This document shows, piece by piece, positions 19,137 through 26,197 of a stretch of DNA of 64,000 bases; within the stretch, counting starts at the first letter, position 1, and every line of letters begins with the position of its first letter. Position numbers and translations under genes: made by a program. This stretch comes from Pseudomonadales bacterium (GTDB lineage: Bacteria > Pseudomonadota > Gammaproteobacteria > Pseudomonadales > Azotimanducaceae): the NCBI GenBank assembly GCA_028281885.1, contig JANQJA010000020.1, positions 62,001 to 126,000 on the forward strand. The letters run 5' to 3'. The notes under the pieces are model-generated. The model ran no database searches. It saw nothing but the letters and a program-made list of their open reading frames with translations, and was not told where the DNA came from.

Positions 19137-19170
19137 CTGATGTTTTATACAGTACTGTATAAAACATCAG
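19137..19170. promoter_or_regulatory. 34-bp perfect palindrome with two LexA-like half-arrays
   Basis: Seventeen bases on each side of 19153/19154 are exactly reverse-complementary. The element reads as two 16-nt LexA-type boxes separated by TA: CTGA-N8-ACAG followed by CTGT-N8-TCAG, each with one change from CTGT-N8-ACAG. It lies 28 nt after the MBL-hydrolase stop and 27 nt before a small ORF. Tandem overlapping LexA boxes are known from colicin promoters. A protein-bound operator is my preferred reading; a cruciform or terminator is possible, but no T-run follows. Confidence 0.6.
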
Positions 19171-19197
19171 TTATCGGTAACCAGGACGTCTGTAGCA

Positions 19198-19350
19198 ATG
19201 AAGGTGCGACATATTCGATCTCTCGATCTCTGGCTGCTCAGCAAGGGCAGCCGTATTCTTTATCGTGGCAAGGTGAGTCCCTGGCATTCGCCTCGGGTGA
19301 TCGCGGCGGCCTTGCGGCGCGATGGCAAGGAGTTCCGCGCTGCCGCTTGA
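19198..19350 (+). CDS. Possible 50-residue basic small protein behind the palindrome
   Basis: An ATG-initiated 50-codon frame, rich in Arg, Lys and Leu (starts MKVRHIRSLDLW, ends KEFRAAA), lies 27 nt after the palindromic operator-like element. AGGA lies about 11 nt upstream of the start, which is weak. I do not recognise the product. A second short frame (19322-19444) overlaps it. The 367-nt gap 19109-19475 otherwise holds nothing recognisable. If the palindrome is a LexA site this may be a small damage-induced protein, but that is inference. Confidence 0.3.
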   Translation: MKVRHIRSLDLWLLSKGSRILYRGKVSPWHSPRVIAAALRRDGKEFRAAA

Positions 19351-19475
19351 TGGGTTGCTGCTGAAGATGGCGCCGACCATGCAGTCCGGCAAATCGTTGC
19401 CCGGCAGAACGCTGCCCGGTGAAATTGAGGTGCCAAAACGGTAGGCTACGCCTTTTTTTGAAGAGCGAAGGCGGC

Positions 19476-20327
19476 ATGAACGCGATCCCCAACGTCATTG
19501 AAGTTTCAGCGCAGAATTTCCAGTCGGACGTTGTCGAAAAGTCCAAGGACGTCCCCGTGCTGCTGGAATTCTACGCGGATGAAGCAGAGCAGAGCCGCGC
19601 TTTTGCACCGGTATTGCAGAAACTGGTTGGTGAGTACGGCGGCAAGTTCTGCCTTGCCCGCGTCAACATTCGCGACAATCAACAGCTGGTTCAGCAACTG
19701 CAGGTCCGAACACTCCCAACCGTCAAGGTGATCTTTCAGGGGCAGATGGTCGAAAACCTTGAAGGCCCTCAGGAGGAAGCCCAGCTAAGGCAACTGCTTG
19801 ACCAGTTGACCATGAGTCCCATTGAGTTGATTCGTGGCCAGATCGATGAGCTGGTTCGCCAGGGCGATCGTGGCGCTGCAATCAGTATGCTGCAGCGGGC
19901 AATCAGCGAAGAGCCTGGCAATCATGCGTTGCAGGCTGAACTTGCTGACCTGCTGGTCATGGAAAACCGGGTTGATGAGGCGCGCCAGATTATCGCCGGC
20001 CTGCCGGAAGATGCTGAGGGAATTGCCAGGGCCAGCAACCGCATTGAGTTTATTGATCTTGCCGCTTCTCTGCCCGGCATTGTTGAACTCGAAAAACAGC
20101 TTGCCGATGCCTCGTCACCGGAGGTTGCCATTGACCTGGCCGTTCGCCTGGTCGCCGACGACCGGATCGAAGAGGCGCTGGAGCAGCTGTTGGCGGCGCT
20201 GAAACAGGACCCTAAGTTCGACGATGATCGAGCACGCAAGACAATGATCAAGGTCTTCGATCTGCTGGGTAAGGGCAACGAGATGGCAACGACCTATCGC
20301 CGCAGGATGTTTACCTTCCTGCACTGA
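19476..20327 (+). CDS. cnoX: CnoX/YbbN-like thioredoxin-TPR co-chaperone
   Basis: The ATG at 19476 gives 283 residues: a thioredoxin fold (about 1-110) joined to TPR-like helices, the E. coli CnoX (YbbN) architecture. The active-site position after LLEFYAD is AEQS rather than WCGPC, so both redox cysteines are lost and dithiol chemistry at this site is not expected. CnoX acts as a holdase that hands clients to GroEL/DnaK. The cis-Pro loop RTLPTVKVI is retained. Confidence 0.86.
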   Translation: MNAIPNVIEVSAQNFQSDVVEKSKDVPVLLEFYADEAEQSRAFAPVLQKLVGEYGGKFCLARVNIRDNQQLVQQLQVRTLPTVKVIFQGQMVENLEGPQEEAQLRQLLDQLTMSPIELIRGQIDELVRQGDRGAAISMLQRAISEEPGNHALQAELADLLVMENRVDEARQIIAGLPEDAEGIARASNRIEFIDLAASLPGIVELEKQLADASSPEVAIDLAVRLVADDRIEEALEQLLAALKQDPKFDDDRARKTMIKVFDLLGKGNEMATTYRRRMFTFLH

Positions 20328-20358
20328 TTTCCAGGGCCGGCAGCAGCGCGATCAAGGA

Positions 20359-20374
20359 CTGTATAGAGGTACAG
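20359..20374. promoter_or_regulatory. Putative LexA box upstream of rmuC
   Basis: CTGT-ATAGAGGT-ACAG matches the gammaproteobacterial SOS box core CTGT-N8-ACAG exactly and is AT-rich in its left half. It is 32 nt upstream of the rmuC start, a typical operator position. This predicts damage-inducible rmuC. Confidence 0.62.
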
Positions 20375-20406
20375 CAGTCTGCTAACATGACGGGGTCAGA
20401 TCTTGA

Positions 20407-21897
20407 ATGGAGATGGCCATGACCCCGATCGTCGTCGCCACGTTTTCCGCATTTCTTCTCGGTATGGTGCTGACCGTGATGGTCGCGTTGCTCCTCATGC
20501 GACGGGTCAGAGATCAGGATCAGGTATCCCGCGACGTCAACGAGGCGGTGATCCGGTCCGAGGTGGAGTCCCGCCAGCGAGAAATCGTTGCTTTGAATGA
20601 TCGGCTGACAGAATTGCAGCACCGCCTGCGCGAGAGTGATGCCGCGCTGCAGAGTGCCCGGGTTGCCGAAGCGACCTTGCAGGCAGGCAATGAAGCCATT
20701 GCCCATCAGGCGAATGACCTGGAGACGCGGCTGGAAACGGCCAGTCGGCTGGTGGAGACACTACGTGCGGAGAATGCCGAGATGCGGGACCGTGTGTCAC
20801 GGCTCGATACCGCCATCGAAGAACAGGCCAAACAGAATCAGGAAAAGCTGGCGTTGCTGGATCAGGCCCGGGAACGGCTGAATGTGGAGTTTCGTTCGCT
20901 GGCGAATGAGATATTTGAATCCAAGCAGAAGTCCTTTCGGGAACAGAGCCAGGCGCAGCTCGATGTGCTGTTGAAACCACTGGGAGAAAAGATCAGTGAC
21001 TTCGAGAAGCGGGTCGAGAATGAGAGCAAAGAACGATTCTCGCTGATTCGCGAAGTGAAAGGATTGCAGGACCTGAACGCGCGGATTAGTCAGGATGCCA
21101 TTAATCTGACCAACGCCCTCAAAGGCGAGAACAAGACCCAGGGGACCTGGGGGGAACTGATTCTGGAACGGGTGCTGGAGCGTTCTGGTCTGGTGAAAGG
21201 GCAGGAATACGAAGTTCAGGTGAGTCTGAAGTCCGAAGCTGGCAAGCGGCTACAGCCCGATGTGATCGTACACCTGCCGGAGTCAAAGGATGTGGTAATC
21301 GACTCCAAGGTCTCGCTGGTTGCCTACGAGCGGTACAGTTCTGCCGAGGATGACAATACAGCGACGGACGGACTCAGGGCTCATGTGCAATCGATTCGTC
21401 AGCATGTCCGGCAACTCTCGGACAAGCAGTATCAGCAAATCGACGGGCTCAAAACGCTGGATTTTGTGTTGCTGTTTGTGCCCATCGAGGCGGCTTTTGC
21501 GGCCGCTGTGCAGCATGATGCGGAGCTGTTCTCGGATGCGTTTGACCGTAACATCATGATTGTGTCGCCGTCGACGCTCCTGGCTACCCTGCGCATGATT
21601 CATAATATCTGGCGCTTCGAACAACAGAACAAAAATGCCCGTGAGATCGCTGATCGGGCGGGGTCGCTCTACGACAAGTTCGTTGGCTTTGTGGCCGATC
21701 TGGAAGATATTGGTGACCGACTCGGTGCGGTCCAGACGTCCTATGACAAGGCTCACAACAAGCTGGTTTCAGGTCGGGGTAATCTGGTCGGGCGAGCTGA
21801 AGGGATGAAGGCACTGGGTGCCAAGGTCAGCAAGAGCCTGCCGGAAAATCTGGTAGAAATGCCCCAGCGCGAGGGTATCAAGCGATCTTTTAAATGA
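20407..21897 (+). CDS. rmuC: DNA recombination protein RmuC
   Basis: A 496-residue protein with an N-terminal membrane helix (about residues 9-28), a long coiled coil (about 35-175), and the RmuC nuclease-like domain. The domain includes TQGTWGELILERVLERSGL and RLQPDVIVHLPESKDVVIDSKVS; I quote these only as landmarks. RmuC limits inversions at short inverted repeats and is distantly related to PD-(D/E)XK nucleases. A LexA-type site precedes it. ATG 20407 is used, but ATG 20419 would also keep the membrane helix. Confidence 0.94.
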   Translation: MEMAMTPIVVATFSAFLLGMVLTVMVALLLMRRVRDQDQVSRDVNEAVIRSEVESRQREIVALNDRLTELQHRLRESDAALQSARVAEATLQAGNEAIAHQANDLETRLETASRLVETLRAENAEMRDRVSRLDTAIEEQAKQNQEKLALLDQARERLNVEFRSLANEIFESKQKSFREQSQAQLDVLLKPLGEKISDFEKRVENESKERFSLIREVKGLQDLNARISQDAINLTNALKGENKTQGTWGELILERVLERSGLVKGQEYEVQVSLKSEAGKRLQPDVIVHLPESKDVVIDSKVSLVAYERYSSAEDDNTATDGLRAHVQSIRQHVRQLSDKQYQQIDGLKTLDFVLLFVPIEAAFAAAVQHDAELFSDAFDRNIMIVSPSTLLATLRMIHNIWRFEQQNKNAREIADRAGSLYDKFVGFVADLEDIGDRLGAVQTSYDKAHNKLVSGRGNLVGRAEGMKALGAKVSKSLPENLVEMPQREGIKRSFK

Positions 21898-21956
21898 AAG
21901 ATGCGTTAAGATTTGCAGGGCGAGGAGTATGCAAGCACTAACTCGTCGGTCCTGGA

Positions 21957-21965
21957 TTATTCACA
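21957..21965 (+). promoter_or_regulatory. DnaA-box-like 9-mer (TTATTCACA)
   Basis: An exact match to the TTATNCACA DnaA consensus in the 369-nt AT-rich gap between rmuC and the symporter genes. A second box lies 178 nt downstream. Between them is an AT-rich stretch (about 22000-22090) with GATC sites and TTTTTT runs. No gene is visible in this gap. Confidence 0.4.
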
Positions 21966-22128
21966 ACCTGACCCGAAGTCTGTAGCAAGTAGTCTTTATC
22001 TCCTTTTTATAAAGATTGCCTTAATTTGAACACCTATCGTATTGATTAATAAGTTATTTTTCTGATCTGATCATTTTTTGACCAATACAAATTACACGCC
22101 GGAGCCCACTCCCGTCGAAATACGACCC

Positions 22129-22152
22129 GAGTTACCCCCAAACTTATCCACA
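22129..22152 (+). promoter_or_regulatory. DnaA-box-containing 24-nt element, copy 1
   Basis: The last nine bases are TTATCCACA, a perfect DnaA box, preceded by GAGTTACCCCCAAAC. A second copy at 34280-34303 is identical at 21 of 24 positions. Both copies lie in intergenic DNA about 80-120 nt upstream of plus-strand genes (symporter subunit here). A DnaA-controlled promoter is the simplest reading. Confidence 0.45.
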
Positions 22153-22266
22153 GAAAATGTGCATATCTTGTTCGATCGACACATTCTCTCGTGGCGGCGG
22201 GCAGGGTACTCTTGCCAATTTCCTTAAAAAGCCAACCCCATCCCAATAGAACGAAACGGAGTCTCG

Positions 22267-22539
22267 ATGGAAAACGATAAGAACAAAGCGTACTGGTCGG
22301 CGAATCTGCGCCTGATGTTCACCTTGCTGGCCGTCTGGTTTGCCGTTTCGTTTGGCTGCGGCATTCTGCTGGTGGATTATCTCGACCAGTTTCGATTCGG
22401 CGGCTACAAGCTGGGGTTCTGGTTCTCGCAGCAGGGGTCGATCTACGTGTTTATTGCGTTGATCTTTGTCTACGCCTGGCGAATGAACAGGCTTGATCGA
22501 GAGTTTGGCGTCGAAGAACAGGACGAGGACCGATCATGA
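22267..22539 (+). CDS. DUF4212 sodium/solute symporter small subunit
   Basis: A 90-residue protein with two transmembrane segments (about residues 19-41 and 55-76), matching the DUF4212 family (small subunit TIGR03647). It always accompanies a sodium:solute symporter large subunit, and here its stop overlaps the large-subunit start by 4 nt. It probably stabilises or regulates the transporter. The substrate is likely a short organic acid such as acetate, but this is not shown by sequence. Confidence 0.9.
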   Translation: MENDKNKAYWSANLRLMFTLLAVWFAVSFGCGILLVDYLDQFRFGGYKLGFWFSQQGSIYVFIALIFVYAWRMNRLDREFGVEEQDEDRS

Positions 22540-24284
22540 GTGCGCAGGTCATGACCTATCTCTTCGTCGGTGCCACCTTTGCACTCTATATTGGGATTGC
22601 GATCTGGAGCAGATCGGCATCGACCAATGAGTTCTATGTCGCTGGCGGGCACGTCAATCCACTCGCCAATGGCGCTGCGACGGCGGCCGACTGGATGTCA
22701 GCCGCCTCGTTTCTGTCCATGGCGGGGATCATCGCTTTTGAGGGTGCCGATGGTGCGCGGTATCTGATGGGGTGGACCGGTGGCTATGTGTTGCTGGCAT
22801 TGCTCCTCGCGCCCTATCTGCGCAAGTTTTCCAAGTTTACCGTGCCGGATTTTGTCGGCGACCGTTACTACTCCCAGGCGGCGCGGCTGGTGGCCGTGGT
22901 TTGTGTCATTTTTATTTCGTTCACCTATGTCGCAGGGCAGATGCGCGGCGTTGGGGTCGTGTTCTCGCGATTTCTTGAGGTGGATATCAACACCGGCGTG
23001 GTCATCGGGATGGGCATCGTATTCCTGTATGCGGTGCTGGGAGGCATGAAGGGAATCACGTACACCCAGGTGGCGCAGTTCTGTGTACTGATTTTTGCGT
23101 ACCTGGTACCGGCCATCTTTATCTCGATCATGCTCACGAACAACCCGTTGCCCATGCTGGGGCTGGGGTCGGAACTCGCAGGCAGTGGCGAACATCTGCT
23201 CGATCGCCTGGACGGCCTGACGACAGAACTGGGCATGTCGGCCTTCACCGAAGGCTCGAAGAGTACGGTCGACATGTTTTTCATCACGGCGGCGTTGATG
23301 GCGGGGACCGCCGGCCTGCCCCATGTGATTGTGCGGTTCTTTACTGTCCCCAGGGTAAGGGACGCACGGATCTCAGCAGGCTATGCGCTGGTATTCATTG
23401 CACTTCTGTACACCACGGCGCCGGCGGTGGCGGCATTCGCCCGCTATAACATCATCTCCAATGTGGACGGCATGGAGTATGCCGGTGCACCAGGCTGGTT
23501 CACCAAGTGGGAAGACTCGGGATTGATTGCCTGGCGCGACAAGAACAACGATGGCGTGGTCCAGTATCGGGGCGGCAATGCGATGTCGCCGGCTGCGCCT
23601 GACTTCGCCGACATGAGGGGCACATCGGGTGAACGGCTGCTCAATAATGAGTCCACCAGCAATGACAACGAGCTGTACATTGACCGGGACATTATCGTGC
23701 TGGCGCATCCGGAGATCGCCAGGCTGCCCAACTGGGTGATTGCGCTGGTAGCTGCGGGCGGGCTGGCGGCAGCACTTTCCACCGCAGCCGGCCTTTTGCT
23801 GGTGATCTCAACAGCGGTCTCTCACGACCTGATGAAGAAAACATTCATGCCGGGGATCAATGATCGCCAGGAGCTGATGTTCGCCCGGATTGCGGCGGCG
23901 CTGGCGGTCGGCATTGCTGGCATCTTTGGCATCTATCCACCGGGATTCGTGGCGGAGGTCGTGGCCTTTGCCTTTGGTCTTGCCGCTGCCAGTTTCTTCC
24001 CGGTGCTGATGCTGGGTATTTTTTCTACGCGGATGAACAAGGAAGCCGCGATTGCCGGGATGATCACGGGGCTGACGTTCACATTCGGTTATATCGTCTA
24101 CTTCAAGTTCATCAGCCCAGAGCTGAATAACGCGGACCACTGGTTTTTTGGCATTTCTCCTGAAGGTATCGGTACGCTCGGCATGCTGCTGAACTTTGCT
24201 GTATCGATGATGGTGATGAGACTGACGCCGCCTCCACCGGAAGAAGTCCAGCGAATCGTCGAGAACATTCGCGTACCCCGATAG
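22536..24284 (+). CDS. Sodium:solute symporter large subunit (ActP-related, VC_2705 type)
   Basis: A 582-residue SSS-family transporter with about 13 transmembrane helices. The sodium-binding first helix region FYVAGGHVNPLANGAAT and the motif GGLAAALSTAAGLLLVISTAVSHDL are typical of ActP-like symporters. An extracytoplasmic insertion (about residues 325-385) carries DKNNDGVVQY, which looks like an EF-hand/dockerin-type calcium loop. It is translationally coupled to the DUF4212 subunit. Acetate or a related monocarboxylate is a guess from family relatives. Confidence 0.93.
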   Translation: MSAQVMTYLFVGATFALYIGIAIWSRSASTNEFYVAGGHVNPLANGAATAADWMSAASFLSMAGIIAFEGADGARYLMGWTGGYVLLALLLAPYLRKFSKFTVPDFVGDRYYSQAARLVAVVCVIFISFTYVAGQMRGVGVVFSRFLEVDINTGVVIGMGIVFLYAVLGGMKGITYTQVAQFCVLIFAYLVPAIFISIMLTNNPLPMLGLGSELAGSGEHLLDRLDGLTTELGMSAFTEGSKSTVDMFFITAALMAGTAGLPHVIVRFFTVPRVRDARISAGYALVFIALLYTTAPAVAAFARYNIISNVDGMEYAGAPGWFTKWEDSGLIAWRDKNNDGVVQYRGGNAMSPAAPDFADMRGTSGERLLNNESTSNDNELYIDRDIIVLAHPEIARLPNWVIALVAAGGLAAALSTAAGLLLVISTAVSHDLMKKTFMPGINDRQELMFARIAAALAVGIAGIFGIYPPGFVAEVVAFAFGLAAASFFPVLMLGIFSTRMNKEAAIAGMITGLTFTFGYIVYFKFISPELNNADHWFFGISPEGIGTLGMLLNFAVSMMVMRLTPPPPEEVQRIVENIRVPR

Positions 24285-24359
24285 CGTATTTCGATGCCAT
24301 CTCTGGGAAGATCGCCAACGACAGTGTCGTGGTGTAATGAATGTTTTGTCTTTGAGAAG

Positions 24360-25310
24360 CTAGTGGTAGATCTCCTCAATCTGCCATAGCCACGCTGCGC
24401 CACGAACACCGCTGGAATCGCCATGTTTTGCTGGCACGATGCGGGTCTGGATCTGGTCCGAGAAGACGTAGTTTGGCAGGTAGTCGAATACCTGTTCGTA
24501 GATGGCGGGCAGATTTGACATGCCGCCACCCAGAACAATCGTGTGTGGGTCAACGATGTTGATGACGGCGGCCATTGCGAGCGCAAGGAGATTGCAATAC
24601 TGTCGGCTGACCAACACGGCGTCCGGTTCGCCTGCCGCACATCGGGCCTCGATGTCCGCTGCTGAGAGTCTTTGTCCGGTCAGGACGAGAAACTGACGTT
24701 CGAAGGCCGGCCCGGAAAGCCACTGTTCCACGCAATCGAAGCGACCGCAATAGCACTGGCGGGAACCGGCTTCGGGTGGTGCTGGAAAGTCCCTCAGTGC
24801 GGCCAGCGGCAAGGTGTTATGCCCCCATTCGCCGGCGATCGCATTGACGCCGCGGAGCAGCCTACCGTCGAGACAGATACCGCCACCGACGCCGGTGCCA
24901 AGAATCGCACCGAACATGGTTGACGCACCGGTGCCCGCGCCGTCGCTTGCCTCGGATAGCGCAAAACAATCTGCGTCGTTGGCAATCCTGACGAGACTAT
25001 TAAGTTTCGTGGCAAGGTCTGAACTCAGGTTCCGGCCATTCAGGCTCGTCGTATTGGAGTTCTTCATGAGACCGGTCTTGAGGGATACAGCACCCGGCGT
25101 TGCAACACCGACCGGGAGGTCAGGGGGTAGCTCGCAGTCCTGCTTTGCGTCGCGAACCAGCGTGACAATGGCATCGAGAATGGCATTGTAGTCCCTGGCC
25201 GGCGTGGACCTGCGTTGGCGCCAGAGCGATTCGCCCTCCGCTGACAACACAATGACCTCGGTCTTGGTGCCGCCCAGGTCGACGCCAATCCTGGGTTGGA
25301 TGGAAGACAT
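24360..25310 (-). CDS. ROK family sugar kinase
   Basis: A 316-residue ROK kinase with the ATP-binding GVDLGGTKTEV at the N terminus, catalytic DADCFALSEA and the zinc-binding cluster CYCGRFDCVE (about residues 180-190). Length and motifs resemble fructokinase Mak or N-acetyl-sugar kinases, so it phosphorylates a hexose in the cytoplasm. The substrate cannot be decided. It converges with the symporter (75-nt gap) and sits 13 nt after the PspB-like gene on the same strand. Confidence 0.88.
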   Translation of the reverse strand: MSSIQPRIGVDLGGTKTEVIVLSAEGESLWRQRRSTPARDYNAILDAIVTLVRDAKQDCELPPDLPVGVATPGAVSLKTGLMKNSNTTSLNGRNLSSDLATKLNSLVRIANDADCFALSEASDGAGTGASTMFGAILGTGVGGGICLDGRLLRGVNAIAGEWGHNTLPLAALRDFPAPPEAGSRQCYCGRFDCVEQWLSGPAFERQFLVLTGQRLSAADIEARCAAGEPDAVLVSRQYCNLLALAMAAVINIVDPHTIVLGGGMSNLPAIYEQVFDYLPNYVFSDQIQTRIVPAKHGDSSGVRGAAWLWQIEEIYH

Positions 25311-25323
25311 ATCGTTCGATGAA

Positions 25324-25539
25324 TCAGTCTGCCAGTTTGTCGATCTCGTGTTTCAATCGGTATTGATCGTCGGTGACAACGGACTCCAGAACTCGAATCC
25401 GCTCCTCGAGGTTGTCGATCCGACTCATGGCATCCTCGAGTTCTGCAGAGTTGGCCTGTCGATTGGCAAGATAGGTCTTGGCCAGGCCGGTAAGACAGCC
25501 GACGATGACGATGAGGACCACCATTTCAAAGACGCCCAT
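25324..25539 (-). CDS. PspB-like small membrane protein
   Basis: Using the ATG complement 25537-25539, preceded by GAGGAATCT, gives 71 residues: one N-terminal transmembrane helix (about 3-22) then a charged coiled coil (about 30-65, MSRIDNLEERIRVLES). This matches the PspB layout of the phage-shock envelope-stress system. No pspA, pspC or pspF is in the window, so function by analogy is uncertain. It is followed by the ROK kinase. Confidence 0.68.
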   Translation of the reverse strand: MGVFEMVVLIVIVGCLTGLAKTYLANRQANSAELEDAMSRIDNLEERIRVLESVVTDDQYRLKHEIDKLAD

Positions 25540-25576
25540 AGATTCCTCCCTCAATGGTCAGATCAGAGTTCATATT

Positions 25577-25612
25577 GGAATTCTGATCGGAATTCTGATC
25601 GGAATTCTGGTC
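25577..25612. repeat. Three tandem copies of a 12-bp unit
   Basis: GGAATTCTGATC occurs twice exactly and a third time as GGAATTCTGGTC, head to tail, just upstream of the PspB-like gene on its minus strand. It could be a binding array or simple slippage product; nothing else in this spacer is recognisable. Confidence 0.8.
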
Positions 25613-25687
25613 AGAGTGTAGTGGGCATGCCGGGCGTGCGCGAGGCCTTGCTGCCTGCCGCCAGCCTTTGCAGAAGCTCGCCGGATG

Positions 25688-25867
25688 CTACCAGACCCAG
25701 ATCAGCGCCTGGGGTACCCGACTCACCATCGTGTCAGTGTCGCTGGCAACGCCGGCCTCCGGTTCACTGTGCTCGGCGAAGGCGGCAAATGCCAGCACCA
25801 GCATGACCAGCAGGGCGGTGGTGATCCGGTTGGAGGCGGGTCGGTAATCGATCGGTCCTAATCTCAT
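25688..25867 (-). CDS. Possible 59-residue membrane or exported small protein
   Basis: A short minus-strand frame starting with ATG. After a polar N terminus it has a hydrophobic segment (ITTALLVMLVLAFAAFAE, about residues 16-33) that could be a signal peptide or single membrane helix, then a short acidic tail ending in WVW. I do not recognise it and there is no good Shine-Dalgarno sequence. It sits upstream of the PspB-like gene on the same strand. It could be chance. Confidence 0.3.
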   Translation of the reverse strand: MRLGPIDYRPASNRITTALLVMLVLAFAAFAEHSEPEAGVASDTDTMVSRVPQALIWVW

Positions 25868-25900
25868 GGTTGGCGGTCCGGTAAATGGGATTCGTCACTG

Positions 25901-25916
25901 ACAATTCACGAATTGT
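25901..25916. promoter_or_regulatory. Operator-like inverted repeat upstream of glpD
   Basis: ACAATTC and GAATTGT form a perfect 7-bp dyad with a 2-nt centre, too tight for an RNA hairpin and typical of a dimeric repressor site. It lies in the 330-nt gap 25868-26197 between the minus-strand small ORF and glpD. No gene is convincing in this gap. It does not match the E. coli GlpR site well. Confidence 0.4.
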
Positions 25917-26197
25917 GCCAGTTGCCCATGGCATCAATAACCTGCTGAAAGATAAAGACTTGTGGATTTCTCCAGGATTTTCGGGGAACCACGGCTGGCA
26001 AGACAGGCCACCGACTTGGCGAGATTCGCCAGCGCTGGAAGGAATACGATATCTCAAAGTGATCCATCACAAAAACCGCCACCGATATCAACGCAGATCG
26101 GGCGGGCCTGCCTGAACCTGGTGCGTTCACAGGCGCGAATGGCGAGATGGTTTTGCTTGTTGACCTGAAGTACCGGATAGCGATACTCACCCGACTC

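Noticed and set aside
24318-24330. ACGACA-G-TGTCGT dyad between the symporter and the ROK kinase
   Set aside because: It lies between converging genes, the centre is too tight for a terminator hairpin, and no regulated start is close by.
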